Below are positions 23,536 through 34,250 of a DNA stretch of 64,000 nucleotides, piece by piece. The DNA is taken from assembly GCA_000499405.2 (NCBI GenBank), contig HG738137.1, positions 11,778,121 to 11,842,120 on the forward strand. Direction: 5' to 3'. The position numbers and the translations under genes are program-made. The DNA comes from Onchocerca volvulus (lineage: Eukaryota > Nematoda > Chromadorea > Rhabditida > Onchocercidae). The notes under the pieces were generated by a model that saw only the letters and a program-made list of their open reading frames with translations, was not told the DNA's origin and searched no databases. How positions within the stretch are numbered: position 1 is the first letter of the stretch; every line of letters starts with the position of its first letter.

Positions 23536-23905
23536 TACATAAATAAAAATAAAAATGTTCGTTATCATTTTCGACAAAACGTTACAAATTCTTTGAAATT
23601 TTGATATAACATTGCATTCGAATAGGCAGTGTTTTTATATAGACATATCTACTTGTAGTTACACCTGTGATAGGCAAAAAAAAAGAAAAAAAAACTGAAT
23701 TTATTGACTACATCTATTTTTTTTGCATTGTTCATTTTCACACAACGTTTCAAGTTCTTCAACGATTGCTTTGTAATTTTGATACAATGTTGCATTCGAA
23801 TAGGCGCTACTTAAGAACTTTCGGAGATTTAAGATTTCAAGCAAACAAACATTTACATTTCCATTTATATAAACTACTTAATTAGCTGGACCTCACCGCG
23901 CGAAT
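23536..23905. mobile_element. Short nonautonomous inverted-repeat element
   Basis: The left edge ACATAAATAAAAATAAAAAT (then GTTCG) and the right edge ACATTTACATTTCCATTTAT (then ATAAAC, about 23850-23875) are inverted copies. GC-rich AGCTGGACCTCACCGCGCGA follows at 23884. Inside, a GAAATTTTGATATAACATTG segment (23596) and GTAATTTTGATACAATGTTG (23773) form a direct repeat, each followed by GCATTCGAATAGGC or close to it. These edges match the larger elements in the chk-2 and ZP introns. Confidence 0.65.
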
Positions 23906-24931
23906 GATTTGACACTAATTTACGTATTCATTATAAGATTAATTATAAAATTGCGGAAAACTATTCCAAATTCTCGTTGGGATAAGAAGTTTTGTAAATC
24001 CTGTAAGTCCTCTCTTATATCAAATTAAAAGAAATATGCGAATTGCGGTCATTGATTTGTAGTAAATACCACTGAACTTAACATTTATTCCGCATTAGAA
24101 AATTGACAAAATCAAAAATAAATATTAAATCTGCACTACCCGTCATGCGAAACATTCTGATAGATAAAACAGAGATAATAATCCACAATTATCAGCTATG
24201 ATGTTTACTGTTCTCCCACCACTCCATTCCTTAAAAGAAAAAAATAAAAAAAAGGAAATTGTAATGCAGTAATTTTAAACATCTCTGATATGCTAATAAT
24301 ACCCTCTACTATTCAAAATGACAGCAATATTATTATAAAACTCCAACATCATTTTAAAGCAATTGGCAATGCTTTTAAATTTAACAGTGAAACAATTATT
24401 CATGAGATAACTTCAAACTCGAGAAATAATATATCGAATATTTAAAAACAAACTGGAAATCTAAAAATAAGGGTTTACAACTTGAGCTGGAATTTCATAT
24501 AATGGGAAAATTTTACTTTAAATTTTAACCATATAATAATGATCTATTGTTATAAAATTTCCTACTACTTTCCTGTACAGAAAAATTAAAATAATAGCGA
24601 TTTTCACAGTTTTTGAAATCTTCAATAAAAAAGCTCAGCCGTTAAAACTAACAGCTTCTCCATTAACAAAATAACGCATCTTGTGATATAGCAATAATCA
24701 CAAGATGTAAAATAAAAAACATGAAATTCAATATAAAATAAAAAGATAAAATTAGTAACAAAATGAAATAAAAATGAATCTGGTCTATTAGGTTATTCTC
24801 AACACAACCTATGTAAGATAAAAGATAGACGTTTGACACATCAGGTACATTTCTGGAATCATAGTAGAACAATATTCCAATTAAACAACGAAAACAAATG
24901 ATCCTACATCCAAAACTGGAAAAGTAGAATT
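23906..24931. other. Intergenic region between convergent calm-1 and stl-1
   Basis: AT-rich with no recognisable exon. It presumably holds the stl-1 3' UTR and polyadenylation region near 24932. Confidence 0.4.
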
Positions 24932-27900
24932 CTACAATTTATGCTGTGAAGAATCTTCTCCATCACCCTTCGTTTCAATAGTTTTTTGTTTCGATGGAAG
25001 CCTAAACAAAATTGACTTGTAGAAAGTTAAGAAATTCTTGAGAATGAAATAAAACGCAATACCATTTTTTGGGATTTATATTAATTCTTGAAGATTTTAA
25101 ATCGACTCACATGAACGGTTCCTTTTTCTTTGCTAATTCACTGTAAATCGTTAGTGCTTGAGTAATCATACTGCTTGCATTAGCCAAATCAGAAGGTACA
25201 ATTATTGTATTCGTATCTTTGGCTATTTGTCCGAAAGCTGTCACATATTTCTCAGCTACCGATAAAGTCGCCGCATCATAACCACCCGTTTTGTTTAATG
25301 ATTCCGAAACTAGCTTAATACCTGTAGCTTGAGCCTGCGCATTTATCTGAGTAGCTTCTGCCTAAAATTAACGATTGTTTCAAACAGCTTTATTAAAAAT
25401 CTTTACAAAATGGCATGATTAGCGTACAACCTGCAATCTTGTGCGCTTTCTTGCAATGGTATTGTTGAAATATAAGAAGTTTTGGAACAATAAGTTTCAA
25501 TCTACAGTGCATTTTTCAGATAAAATCTGAAGTATATTTTCAAATCACTAATATTGAATGATTTCGCTATATCCATAATTTTTATTAATAAAAACTTTTG
25601 TTCGTACTTAACTCTTATTCTGAACAAATTGGCCATAAAGAAGAAACTAAAATATAGCTTCATTTCCTCCAATTAATCCGAAAGTACACCTCAAATCAAT
25701 TACCTTGCCCTTGGCTTCATTAATTTTTTCCTGCATCGAAGCTTCTGATGCCAAAATGCGTGCTCGTTTTTCACCTTCGGCGATATTAATTGATGCCTCA
25801 CGTTTACCCTCTGACTCCAAAATTGCAGCTCGTTTCCGCCGTTCCGCTTCCACTTGCATCTGAAATATACTTTAAATCTCATATTACTTTCACTTGATAC
25901 TTTTCTTGTAAAGAATAGCTTTTCTTTTGTAATGCTCTTTTCTCACTGTAAATACTTCTCTAGTTGACAAGAATACAATGACAACTTTCGAGCAATTTTG
26001 AAGCACAATATAACGTCATCAAGGTTCAACATGAACTTCATTATTGAACATTAATACCTTATATTGATCACATAAAATTAAGATTGATACAGAAAAAACT
26101 AAAGATTCCTATTGAAGATAAACTTCTGAGAATCTCCGTAAAAAAAAAAAAATGAACCTGCATTGCTTCTTGAATTTTTATAGGCATTGTCATGTCCCCT
26201 GAAATTAGATATAACTAGTTCGTTGCATTATTAATTCATTCCTTTTAAAATAAATTTCTTTTTCTGTCTACTGCATGATGCAACTATCATAAATCGAATT
26301 GATCAACTTGAAAGCAAGGAAAAAATCTGTATTGAAATCACTATTACATTGAAATGATTCCAACATTCAAAAATTTCAGATTTAGATTTGAATCGATAGA
26401 AAAAATACTTACTAATTTCATATCGCATGCACTGCAATCCCCAGGGCTCAGCTGCTTTGTTTATTGATTCTGCAAAATGTGAAAACTTTTCAGATAATAC
26501 ATAATCCTTGTCTAAACTCTGAAGCAACTTTCTCAGTTCTTGAGCTTCAAAACGTAGATAACCTAAATTTATTTCCAAATTTCAATTCAAGTAAACTGTT
26601 CGTTTCTGTTAAACTTTTCCTTTTTTTGTTTATGTTTCTTTGAATTGGTATTTTTTTAACTTTTTTTTTTTTTTATTTTTTTTTATCATAGAGCTTAACC
26701 GGCTCTGACCACTTCTTCAGTAATGAGTAGCTTTCATAAATTGGAAAAGCATACCCTCAAATTTGAGTCAATAGAAATGTAAATCATTAGTTTATCTTTC
26801 TGTTTTTACAGAGCAATGCAACATTTCTATGTACATCGAGGACAAATAGTGCAACTTCATAAGAACATCAAAAAACCGACTGAGAGCACAAAATGGCAAA
26901 GCTAGTATTCCCGTTAAAACAAACCGACAATATTGATATTAAGTTGTTCGCGTTCTTTAAATACTGTATCTAAATTGATTTTGCCTACTTCCGAACGCAT
27001 CGTTGTTTGTGCAAGCTGTGTAATGGCATATTCAGGATCTTCAACTCCATATGAAGCCTAAATGAAACTAATCAGACTAGAATTTTACATCGATCACAAA
27101 TTAAACTTTAATTAACCTGCATTTCAAGGGTAGAAAAACTGCAAATTTCTACATTTGCGCTTTCAAAATACACAAAGAGAAAAATTAAGAAATATGTGAC
27201 AATATTCACTTTAAGATTTGTGAAAATTAGACAAAAAAAAAATTCCTTTACATACTTTATATGGATCCACTACTCGCAGATAGAGAACACCATCAATTTG
27301 CAATTGTACATTATCACTCGTTACGGCACCTTGTTGTGGTACTTCAATTGCCAACTCTTTCAGTACTTGCACATATTTGATACGATCGAGAAATGGTAGC
27401 AAAATATTGAATCCCTGCAAATTTTATTTTCTAGATTAAAATGAAACAAAAAAAAAGCTAAGTGTAAAAGTATAGTCAAATAATTTTTCTATAATAATTA
27501 GACGATCATTATTCGATCAAAAATACATCATTTCTTAATAATGTACTCAAAACGAAATAAATACTTACAGGATCTAAAATAGAATGAAACTTTCCCATAC
27601 GTTCAACTACCCAAGCTTCCTGCTGCGGGACGAAATTCACAACAAAATTAGCTCTACCACGAACAGCTCCTCTACACTGAGTCAGAAAGGTAGTATTCCT
27701 GAAAAATCCTTTACTAAACATTGATTTTGAACTATGAATTACTGTGAATATTAACAATAAAAGCAAAGCGAAAAAAACAGTATGAAGTGAATTGAATTAA
27801 AATTAAATTAATTCAATTAAAATAAGAATCAGTAAAAAGAATCAGAGAAAGTGGAATCAACCAAAATCAAAACAAAAATATGACGAAATAAAATGAAATG

Positions 27901-28272
27901 AACTGAACTATAATGAAATAAAATTGATAGGATTTAGACGAAATGTAATAGAATAAACTGAAATGAACTAAAACGGACCGAATTGAACTGAAATAACAAA
28001 AATAAACTGCAAGTAACGAATCAAGTTAAAAATATTTTAATAAAAATTAAACCACGAAGTTAAGTGAAGAAAACTGAGATGAAATTAAATTGAAATTAAA
28101 TTAACCGAATTACGAAATGAAATTAAGCTGAAATAAAGTCAAGTAAATTAAAATTTAAAAACGAAACTTAAATAAATACTTACATGAGTGATCCGGAAGA
28201 GTTTAAATGTGTAATAATACGACCAAAAGATGACGGATTAAGGCCTCTCTTCAACGATGGTACTAAAGCCAT
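24932..28272 (-). CDS. stl-1: Stomatin-like protein 2, mitochondrial (SPFH family)
   Basis: Exons (5' to 3'): 28272-28184, 27698-27569, 27414-27256, 27057-26925, 26469-26413, 26198-26158, 25859-25704, 25361-25111, 25001-24932; 361 residues. The first 30 residues (MALVPSLKRGLNPSSFGRII on) are basic and Ser-rich with no acidic residue, as in a mitochondrial presequence. The SPFH/prohibitin core begins at FVPQQEAWVVERMGKF (about 52-67). It continues with DNVQLQIDGVLYLRVVDPYK and YGVEDPEYAITQLAQTTMRS, then the Ala/Glu/Lys-rich helix with QVEAERRKRAAILESEGKRE. This matches human STOML2 throughout. That protein organises cardiolipin-rich inner-membrane domains and supports respiratory complexes. 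Exon 1 was chosen over an ATG at 27721 because a TTTTTCAG acceptor lies at 27699 and the exon 1 phase fits exactly. Confidence 0.94.
27775..28175. repeat. Degenerate pentamer-like repeat in stl-1 intron 1
   Basis: The intron is built from variants of GAAAT, GAACT and AAATT words (for example AAATGAAATGAACTGAACTA). No coding signal is present. Confidence 0.6.
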
Positions 28273-28276
28273 TTTT

Positions 28277-28278
28277 CT
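28277..28278 (-). promoter_or_regulatory. Candidate spliced-leader acceptor of stl-1
   Basis: On the minus strand GTTATCTTCAG ends four bases (AAAA) before the chosen ATG. An acceptor so close to the start codon is typical of nematode SL trans-splicing and supports the exon 1 start. Confidence 0.55.
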
Positions 28279-29539
28279 GAAGATAACAGTACTAGATGTA
28301 ATTCAAATCAAAAAAGTAATCGATTTCGGATTCTTCTGTTCTGCTTATCAAGTAATCCAAAATAATATAAGAATTAGGTGTGATTTCTTATCAACATATC
28401 AAACATCTTTACGCTGCAAATCACTGGTGAATCAAAGAATTAAAAGTAAAACAAAAAAATAGATAATCAATTAAATGAAAATGAGATTTAACGTCGCCCG
28501 AGCCGCGATTTCCTTCGCGACAAAGAATACGGTTACGGCCTTTCGGTTTGTAGAAAATTTCCGTCACATTTATACTTCCAACTTTTGTGGGTAGTAGTCT
28601 GGCTGTTTTTCTCTTTTTCTTTTTGAAATTTAGTATCTAAATTTGTAATAAATACTCGATTATTCGAGTATTTCCGTAATTAAATATCTTTTAAGAATTT
28701 TTTTAATGATAAATTGGTTTTATGTAAGTATGGGTTGACATTACTAAAAAACATTTATATTAACTTTTCTAGTGCTTTAATTTTTCTTATTTTTGAGATC
28801 GAGATTGTGATTCTTAAATATATCAAGTATGAATTGTAATAATTTTCGATTCAAATTAATTAAATAAATTCAATAAGTTGTGTAAAGAGAAATGAGAATG
28901 ATACTACATTTCATACTTGATGATAATACTACTGCTAACAATACTACAATATTGCAATTCATAATTCATTCTTTTTCAGTTTTTTTTTTGCCTAATTAAA
29001 TCATTACATCATGGAAATGAATGAAATCATATTTGCGTATTATTTTTTTGCTTTCTTATTTTTACAAATGTTACATTTTTTTTCTTTTTTTTTTTTCTTT
29101 TGAGTGAAACGAAATTAAATATAAATCACAAGTATCGTACGAGTGATTTCTGTATAGGAAAATATTTACGCATGCGCATACGTATAATTTACATCTTTTG
29201 AAGATCGTTTATGTATAGAATCCATCGAAGATTTATCTGTGGAAAGAAAGTTATGTGAAGTAAGTTTTATATGAGATAACATTCCGACTATTCTATTAAT
29301 TTTTCTCGAAATTTAAAAATATATACCAGTATTTCTTTTTGTCCTATTATGAATAAAGATATCATGATTTATTATTTCCCCGTAGTTATTTCTAAGTGAT
29401 AACCGGCTTCGGTAGAAATATCCAAGTGACATATTCAGACTTCAGTATAAAAAAAAAAAAATGAAAATTGTTTTATGTATTTCAGATGATTTTTTGAAGG
29501 AATGATTTGACAGAACAATAGTTCCAGCAATATTTAAGA
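28279..29539. promoter_or_regulatory. Divergent intergenic region between stl-1 and shc-1
   Basis: This region separates the divergently transcribed stl-1 and shc-1 starts. Most of it is AT-rich, but 28487-28595 is clearly GC-richer (GTCGCCCGAGCCGCGATTTC, then a 39-codon open frame from ATG 28475 to TAG 28594). A TTTCAG at about 29484 could be an acceptor for an shc-1 leader or UTR exon. Promoter function is inferred from position. Confidence 0.4.
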
Positions 29540-32500
29540 ATGTCAAACGAAGGAGATGTAATAACTCCAAGTGATGAGGAACTATTGAAAGAATTGAAGA
29601 CGGGGCAGACTTTTTATTTAAAGGTATTTTTCATTTGAAAATACATGTAGGTTTTTCAACATTTATTTCAAATAGCTGTTGGTAATTAAAAAATGTTTCG
29701 AAAATATGTTTAAATTTTGAAAGTTATTCGTATTTTGCAAAATCATTTTTTCTTTTGGAATTTTTTTTTTCCTTTTTTTTTTCATCTGTAAAAGATTTTA
29801 TTCCAGTATCTTGGATCGGTACAGATTTTCGAATCATTAACGAAGAAGAAACCTGAAGAAAGAGATAGCTGGACAAGGTACTATGCTACATTATTGAAAA
29901 CAGGAAGTAGATTGCCAAAAGTTTTCAGTACTACAGAAGTTCTCAGGAGTTAATAGTAAATTTTTTTCGAGTTGCTTTAATTATTTGGTTCTAAAAGATT
30001 TTATGTAAGGTTTAGTTCCTTGATAAATTCACATTTTTTCAGGCATTGTATGTATCATGTTTGTCATCAGTTAGGTATATGCGAAGAAAATTCGAGGCCT
30101 GACGAACGTCTTCGTGACGTAAGTTATTATTTCATTAAAGGAAATCTAAAAGCAAGAGATCAATGGAAAGATTCTTGTCCCGGATCTGTTAGAATGCAGT
30201 ACCACATTTGTTCTTTCAGGATGGCTTTTTTCTTAATACAGTCATAATTTGGAATTAAATCAGCCATATGTTGTTTTTATTTTCATTGAATTTATCAACT
30301 TAGATAATCGCAGAACTTACAGAATAAATTAAGGAAATTAGGAAAGAATTAGTTATGGATCTGATGATTCTTAATGATTTTAATTGATTGGATGAAAGTT
30401 GGCTAATTAGCTTCATTTCAATAAAACTAATTAGCATATTGAATTGAAGATGCTTTTTTTAACGGAAGAAAATCAATCAATTAATTGCAGAAATTAGGCG
30501 AAGTGAAAATTGAAGACAAAGATGTTGAATTAAATGTAGCATTACATGCTTTTATAATTCTGGATAAAGAGGGTATACGGATTTTGGAACGACATCCTAT
30601 CCATGTAATTTCGTACGCTTCATCCGGCACGGAGGTTTTCTTTTATTGGATTATGAAATAATTTGGTGCAATCATTGCCAGTTATTGTAAAAAGAAATTT
30701 AAAATGTTTTTTCGACTTATTATAATTATTTCTACCATGATAAAATTTCAGAGCATTAAAAGATTTCATTTTTTGATTTCATTACTAATTGTTAATTTAA
30801 ATGCATTATTGTTAGTGTTTGACTTTATATATTACGAGAACCTAGAAGTCCTTTGAAAATTTGTAATAATGGGTACTCCTGAAAAAAAGAAGAATTACAA
30901 GATCATAGTGTTGTTTAAGATAAAAATAAACGTCACATAAGGAATTCATTGAGATTGAATTATTCATGTTGATCCAAATGACTTAAGGAAGTTTACTGGG
31001 AAATTTTTTTTTTAATATCGGCACATAAAAGTTATAGGTAATTTTCCACTTGAAAATTGTTTATTTTTGGAGATATCCTGCTTTTTCTCCATCGCTCGCT
31101 TTTTACAGGATTGTACTAAGGGAGTGTTTTGCTTCGTGTCACATGTTCGAGAACTTGGAAGGCGATGCTTAGTTTTTATGGAACCTGATAAGAATGTCGA
31201 TTTTATTATGGAAACTATTCTTCAGATATTTCGACTAAATAATAAAGGTTGAAATTAGTTTCGAATTCATGTTTTGATTTGGCTCTTTTTTTATCTGATA
31301 TTTAATATTAATGCTTACATAAGAGCTGTATCGACTTGCATGAAATGTCGGTGATATGCCGGTGATCCAGTGAGCACAATTTCATTTCCAAAGTTTGGAG
31401 CATTTTTTATTTTCTTTTTGTGAATAACACATGTTTTTTCTGAAGTTTTTATCTTATTTGGTTTTCCAATAAAAAGTACTTGTTTTGCTAGATTTTTTAG
31501 TGCTCTATTTATCTGTTTTTAAAATATTATTTTTACAATGTTATGGTTTGTCTTTCTAGGACATGGCAATAAGTTGAGCATAACAATAACGCAATCACCA
31601 GAACCAAATTCAAATTGTGGTAAAATTTCTGCATTTATTTCAGATTATTATATTTTTCATCCTTGATGATTTGCTAGGTTAATTGAGATTATTCTTATTT
31701 CTAAAATTCGAACTGTTTTGATATTAGGAATTTCTATCCTGCTTCATCACAGTATCGATTATGGGCGAATGACAACAATAATTTAATTTTCTGGACTCGC
31801 TTTTGAGAATACTTTAATGTTTCGAGTTCCAGGAAATTTTTTAATACTCATGTTGATTTTTTATACTCATGATGTTAATGAGTACAGGGAGAAATATACT
31901 TTTGAAGAAGGGAACTTATATTAGTATATGGAATATTATACTTACTGATTTGAAAAATCCATTTAAATGTATGGAAGAAGTTTGTATTAAAATTTAAATG
32001 TATGGAAGAAGTTTGTATTAAAATTTAGAGCTTTAAAGTTCGCTTAAGAAAATCTGGATTTGTTTGGAGTATTTGAATAGATATTAAGGAGCAATATATA
32101 TATATATATATAACAAACATCACAGAGTACTCGATGCAGATTTCAAAGTAAGCCCATCTTTAACTTCACCACAAGGTGAGATTATTAATGATGATATACA
32201 CATAAGCTTAGAAAGCTGCGTTTTAATTCCTAAAGTGGTGCAAATGGAAGGAAGAAACCTTTGCATGATTGTAGATTTTATGCGAGGTTTAAAATCAAGC
32301 ATGGTGAAAAAGTTTATAGAGTAAGCGGAATCCATCATAAGGAAACCTACCAGGTAATGACGCAAAACCCATGATTTCACGGTAGCGCCCTTCCTCTTTT
32401 ATATCTTTGATTTTATTTAAAAATATCCCTTCGTAGTCTACCAAGTTTCTATCTATTAATGGCTAATAAAATTATAATAAATTATTTAATGGTAGACTAC

Positions 32501-33966
32501 TACATTTATTTAGTACAACAGTAGTTTTTTTCTTTATATCAACACTTCAATTTTACTATTCTCAATTAAGCTTTTAGGCGTGCAGTAGTATATAATAATT
32601 GCAATGGCGGCAAGGCACGCGGGAGACATACACCAGTATCTTATAAACACTATTTTTAGATAATAATAAGATCTGATAGTTAGGTTAATGAGCAACGTTG
32701 CTATTTCTGAAAGAATATAAACGATAAAGATATTATACACATTCATTGCATATGCTCCAATTATATACGTTCATACATGTTTTAGCAGCTTTTTAATTTG
32801 CTCAGGCTTGTTGTGATCTATTGCTTTTTTCAGATCATCCAACTTATGTGAACGTGTGTAGTTTGCCAGCTGCCCTAGGTCTCGAAAGACAACCTTGGTA
32901 TCATGGTGAAATGGAACGAGCTAATGCTGAATCTATGCTACGACATGAAGGTGATTTCTTGGTTCGCGCTAGTCCGAATACTGCCAATAATTTCGTACTG
33001 TCTGGAATTGCAAATTCGGTCGCGAAACATTTCTTGTTGCTGGATGAGAATGATCAAAAGGTAAAATTTTTTCCTTTAAAATTGTTGATTTTTTTTTCTG
33101 TATTGAACAATAAACTAAAAAATAAAGAGAATATGATACGAAAAGTCTGAAATAATCTTTCAAGCTTTCGTTGAAATCTAGGTGTTAGAGAATTCTTCGA
33201 AAAATATGTGATAGAGATGCATTTGTTTTTCTCTATTTCATTAGCTAGTTTGAACCAGATCTCTTCTTCTTTAAAATGCTATTTATGTATAAAATCAACG
33301 ATTTGAAGGTGTTTTTAAAAAAAATTTTTATTTTTCATAAGATTTTTTTTGATGCAAATTTAATGTTTTTTTTAAAAAAAGAAGCAAAATTTTTAATGCA
33401 ACTTTTTTTATGCAAATTTTTTAATGTAATTTTTAGCATAAATTTTTTTTTTTAATGCAAATTTTTTAATGCAATTTTTTTATGTAAATTTTTTTATGCA
33501 AATTTTTTAATGTAAATTTTTTAATATAAATTTTTTTTTATGCAAATTTTTTAATGCAATTTTTTTATGTAAATTTTTTTATGCGAACTTTTTTTTATGC
33601 AAATTTTTTTATGTAAATTCTTTATGCAAATTTTTTTATGTAAATTTTTTATGTAAATTTTTTATGCAGATTTTTTTATTTAAATTTTTCTATGCAAATT
33701 TTTTCAATGCAAATCTTTAAAAAAGAGGTTTTTGTAATTTATTTAAATTCATTCACTTAAGTTTAATTATTTGTTTATTTATTCGTTTATACTGCAAAGT
33801 TAACAATGAATTCTTGTAGGTTCGTAAACAACAGCAAGTATTCGAAACAATTGTTGAACTAATTGAGTACCATCGAGGAGAGAATGTGCCAATTATCTCG
33901 GAAGGCAGTGAATTGCATTTGATCCGTCCTATTGTAAGGTTTGCTGCACCATTACCTCGCCGATAG
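29540..33966 (+). CDS. shc-1: Shc-type adaptor: PTB domain plus SH2 domain
   Basis: Exons 29540-29623, 29807-29877, 30043-30118, 30491-30634, 31109-31247, 31560-31619, 32834-33060, 33820-33966; 315 residues, close to C. elegans SHC-1. An N-terminal PTB domain (about 22-170; [15 protein letters not shown] at its start, [12 protein letters not shown] as the last helix) is followed by a short linker and a C-terminal SH2 domain. The SH2 domain starts WYHGEMERA (213 on), has FLVRAS with the phosphotyrosine-binding Arg236, and ends [15 protein letters not shown] as in mammalian Shc. The linker contains DHPTYVNV (Tyr196), matching the Shc Grb2-binding motif. The protein would link activated receptor tyrosine kinases to downstream signalling; in C. 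elegans SHC-1 acts with insulin/stress signalling. Donors of exons 4 and 5 (GTTTTC, GTTGAA) are weak. Intron 6 contains bacterial-like DNA. Confidence 0.93.
31961..32022 (+). repeat. 31-bp tandem duplication
   Basis: ATTTAAATGTATGGAAGAAG followed by TTTGTATTAAA occurs twice head to tail (31961 and 31992) without visible differences, in shc-1 intron 6. Confidence 0.9.
32118..32324 (+). pseudogene. Bacterial-like 3' coding fragment, unidentified
   Basis: A 68-codon frame open to a TAA at 32322-32324, without a start codon at its left edge, which abuts a (TA)n run. The composition is ordinary protein-like ([20 protein letters not shown], then [11 protein letters not shown]), unlike the low-complexity frames elsewhere in these introns. 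I do not recognise the family. It ends 12 bp from the opposite-strand ALAS fragment, so the junction at about 32325-32336 looks like a rearrangement. Confidence 0.5.
32337..32444 (-). pseudogene. hemA: 5-aminolevulinate synthase N-terminal fragment (Wolbachia-like)
   Basis: From TTG 32444 the frame reads [20 protein letters not shown], then [10 protein letters not shown]. This is the characteristic start of alphaproteobacterial ALAS (a Y..IF..K...IK.EGRYRE pattern followed by FP). Only about 36 of the roughly 400 residues remain before the sequence jumps into an unrelated segment. ALAS makes 5-aminolevulinate from glycine and succinyl-CoA; this remnant cannot. The upstream neighbour (32746-32534) is on the same strand. 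Confidence 0.75.
32534..32746 (-). pseudogene. Bacterial-like small membrane protein, reading frame intact
   Basis: A 70-residue frame from ATG 32746 with a Shine-Dalgarno-like GGAG at 32758-32755, eight bases upstream of the ATG, as expected in bacteria and meaningless in nematodes. It has two hydrophobic segments ([32 protein letters not shown]). It lies 24 bp after the stop of the preceding fragment and about 90 bp before the ALAS start. The family is not recognised. Being inside a nematode intron it is presumably not expressed as a bacterial gene, although the frame is unbroken. Confidence 0.55.
32771..32824 (-). pseudogene. Bacterial-like protein C-terminal tail
   Basis: The minus strand reads [17 protein letters not shown] and then TGA at 32771. 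It is an ordinary-looking hydrophilic C-terminus placed just upstream of the small membrane protein. It runs into the T-rich tract of the shc-1 exon 7 acceptor, where the insertion must end. Confidence 0.45.
33340..33715 (+). repeat. AT-rich minisatellite (TTTTTTTATGCAAA units)
   Basis: About 25 copies of a 12-18 bp unit varying around AAATTTTTTTATGCAA and AAATTTTTTAATGCAA fill shc-1 intron 7. Confidence 0.85.
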
Positions 33967-34250
33967 ATGGAACGAACAGAGTAACAAGAACTATGAATAC
34001 ATGAACTTACGCCTACCGAAATATTATGTGACGATAATTTGAGGTATCTACCAGAAAATTTGAAAAGAGAAGAGAGGAGGAGGGCAAACGAGTTGAAATG
34101 GTCATACATCAGCCCAAAGAGATTCTTTTTCATTAGAAAGTCTTACCTCTGTCCTTCTTCATTATTATAACTTCTGCAAGATCACTTACTGCTGCGGCTG
34201 GTAATGTTCTGATAAAGAGGTCGAATTACTGTAATTAATACGAGTCAGTG
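33967..34250 (+). other. Short shc-1 to ZP gene spacer
   Basis: Only 284 bp separate the shc-1 stop from the ATG of the next gene on the same strand. Such spacing is compatible with a nematode operon, but a clear downstream trans-splice acceptor is not obvious (CGAGTCAG ends two bases before the ATG but lacks a pyrimidine tract). Confidence 0.4.

Larger units (their letters stand above)
32113..32824 (-). other. Bacterial (probably Wolbachia) insertion in shc-1 intron 6
   Basis: This roughly 0.7 kb stretch differs from the surrounding intron. It carries four bacterial-looking coding pieces: a plus-strand open frame (32118-32324), the start of 5-aminolevulinate synthase (32444-32337, minus), a complete 70-codon membrane protein with a Shine-Dalgarno GGAG (32746-32534, minus), and the tail of another protein (32824-32771, minus). 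Three of the four follow each other on one strand, as in a bacterial operon. Nematodes lack heme biosynthesis, so an ALAS piece points to the Wolbachia endosymbiont. Nuclear Wolbachia fragments are known in filarial genomes. The right edge lies within about 10 bp of the 3' splice site at 32833. Assignment to Wolbachia is inferred. Confidence 0.75.

Noticed and set aside
27509..27766. Stl-1 start at 27721 or 27766 without an upstream exon
   Set aside because: The TTTTTCAG acceptor at 27699 and the presequence exon at 28184-28272 fit phase and family better.
28184..28462. 92-codon plus-strand frame starting MSDPEEFKCVIIRPKDD
   Set aside because: It is the antisense shadow of stl-1 exon 1, whose phase, donor and SL acceptor all fit on the minus strand.
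33753..34133. 126-codon minus-strand frame
   Set aside because: It overlaps the SH2-encoding exon 8 of shc-1 in antisense and has no recognisable domain.
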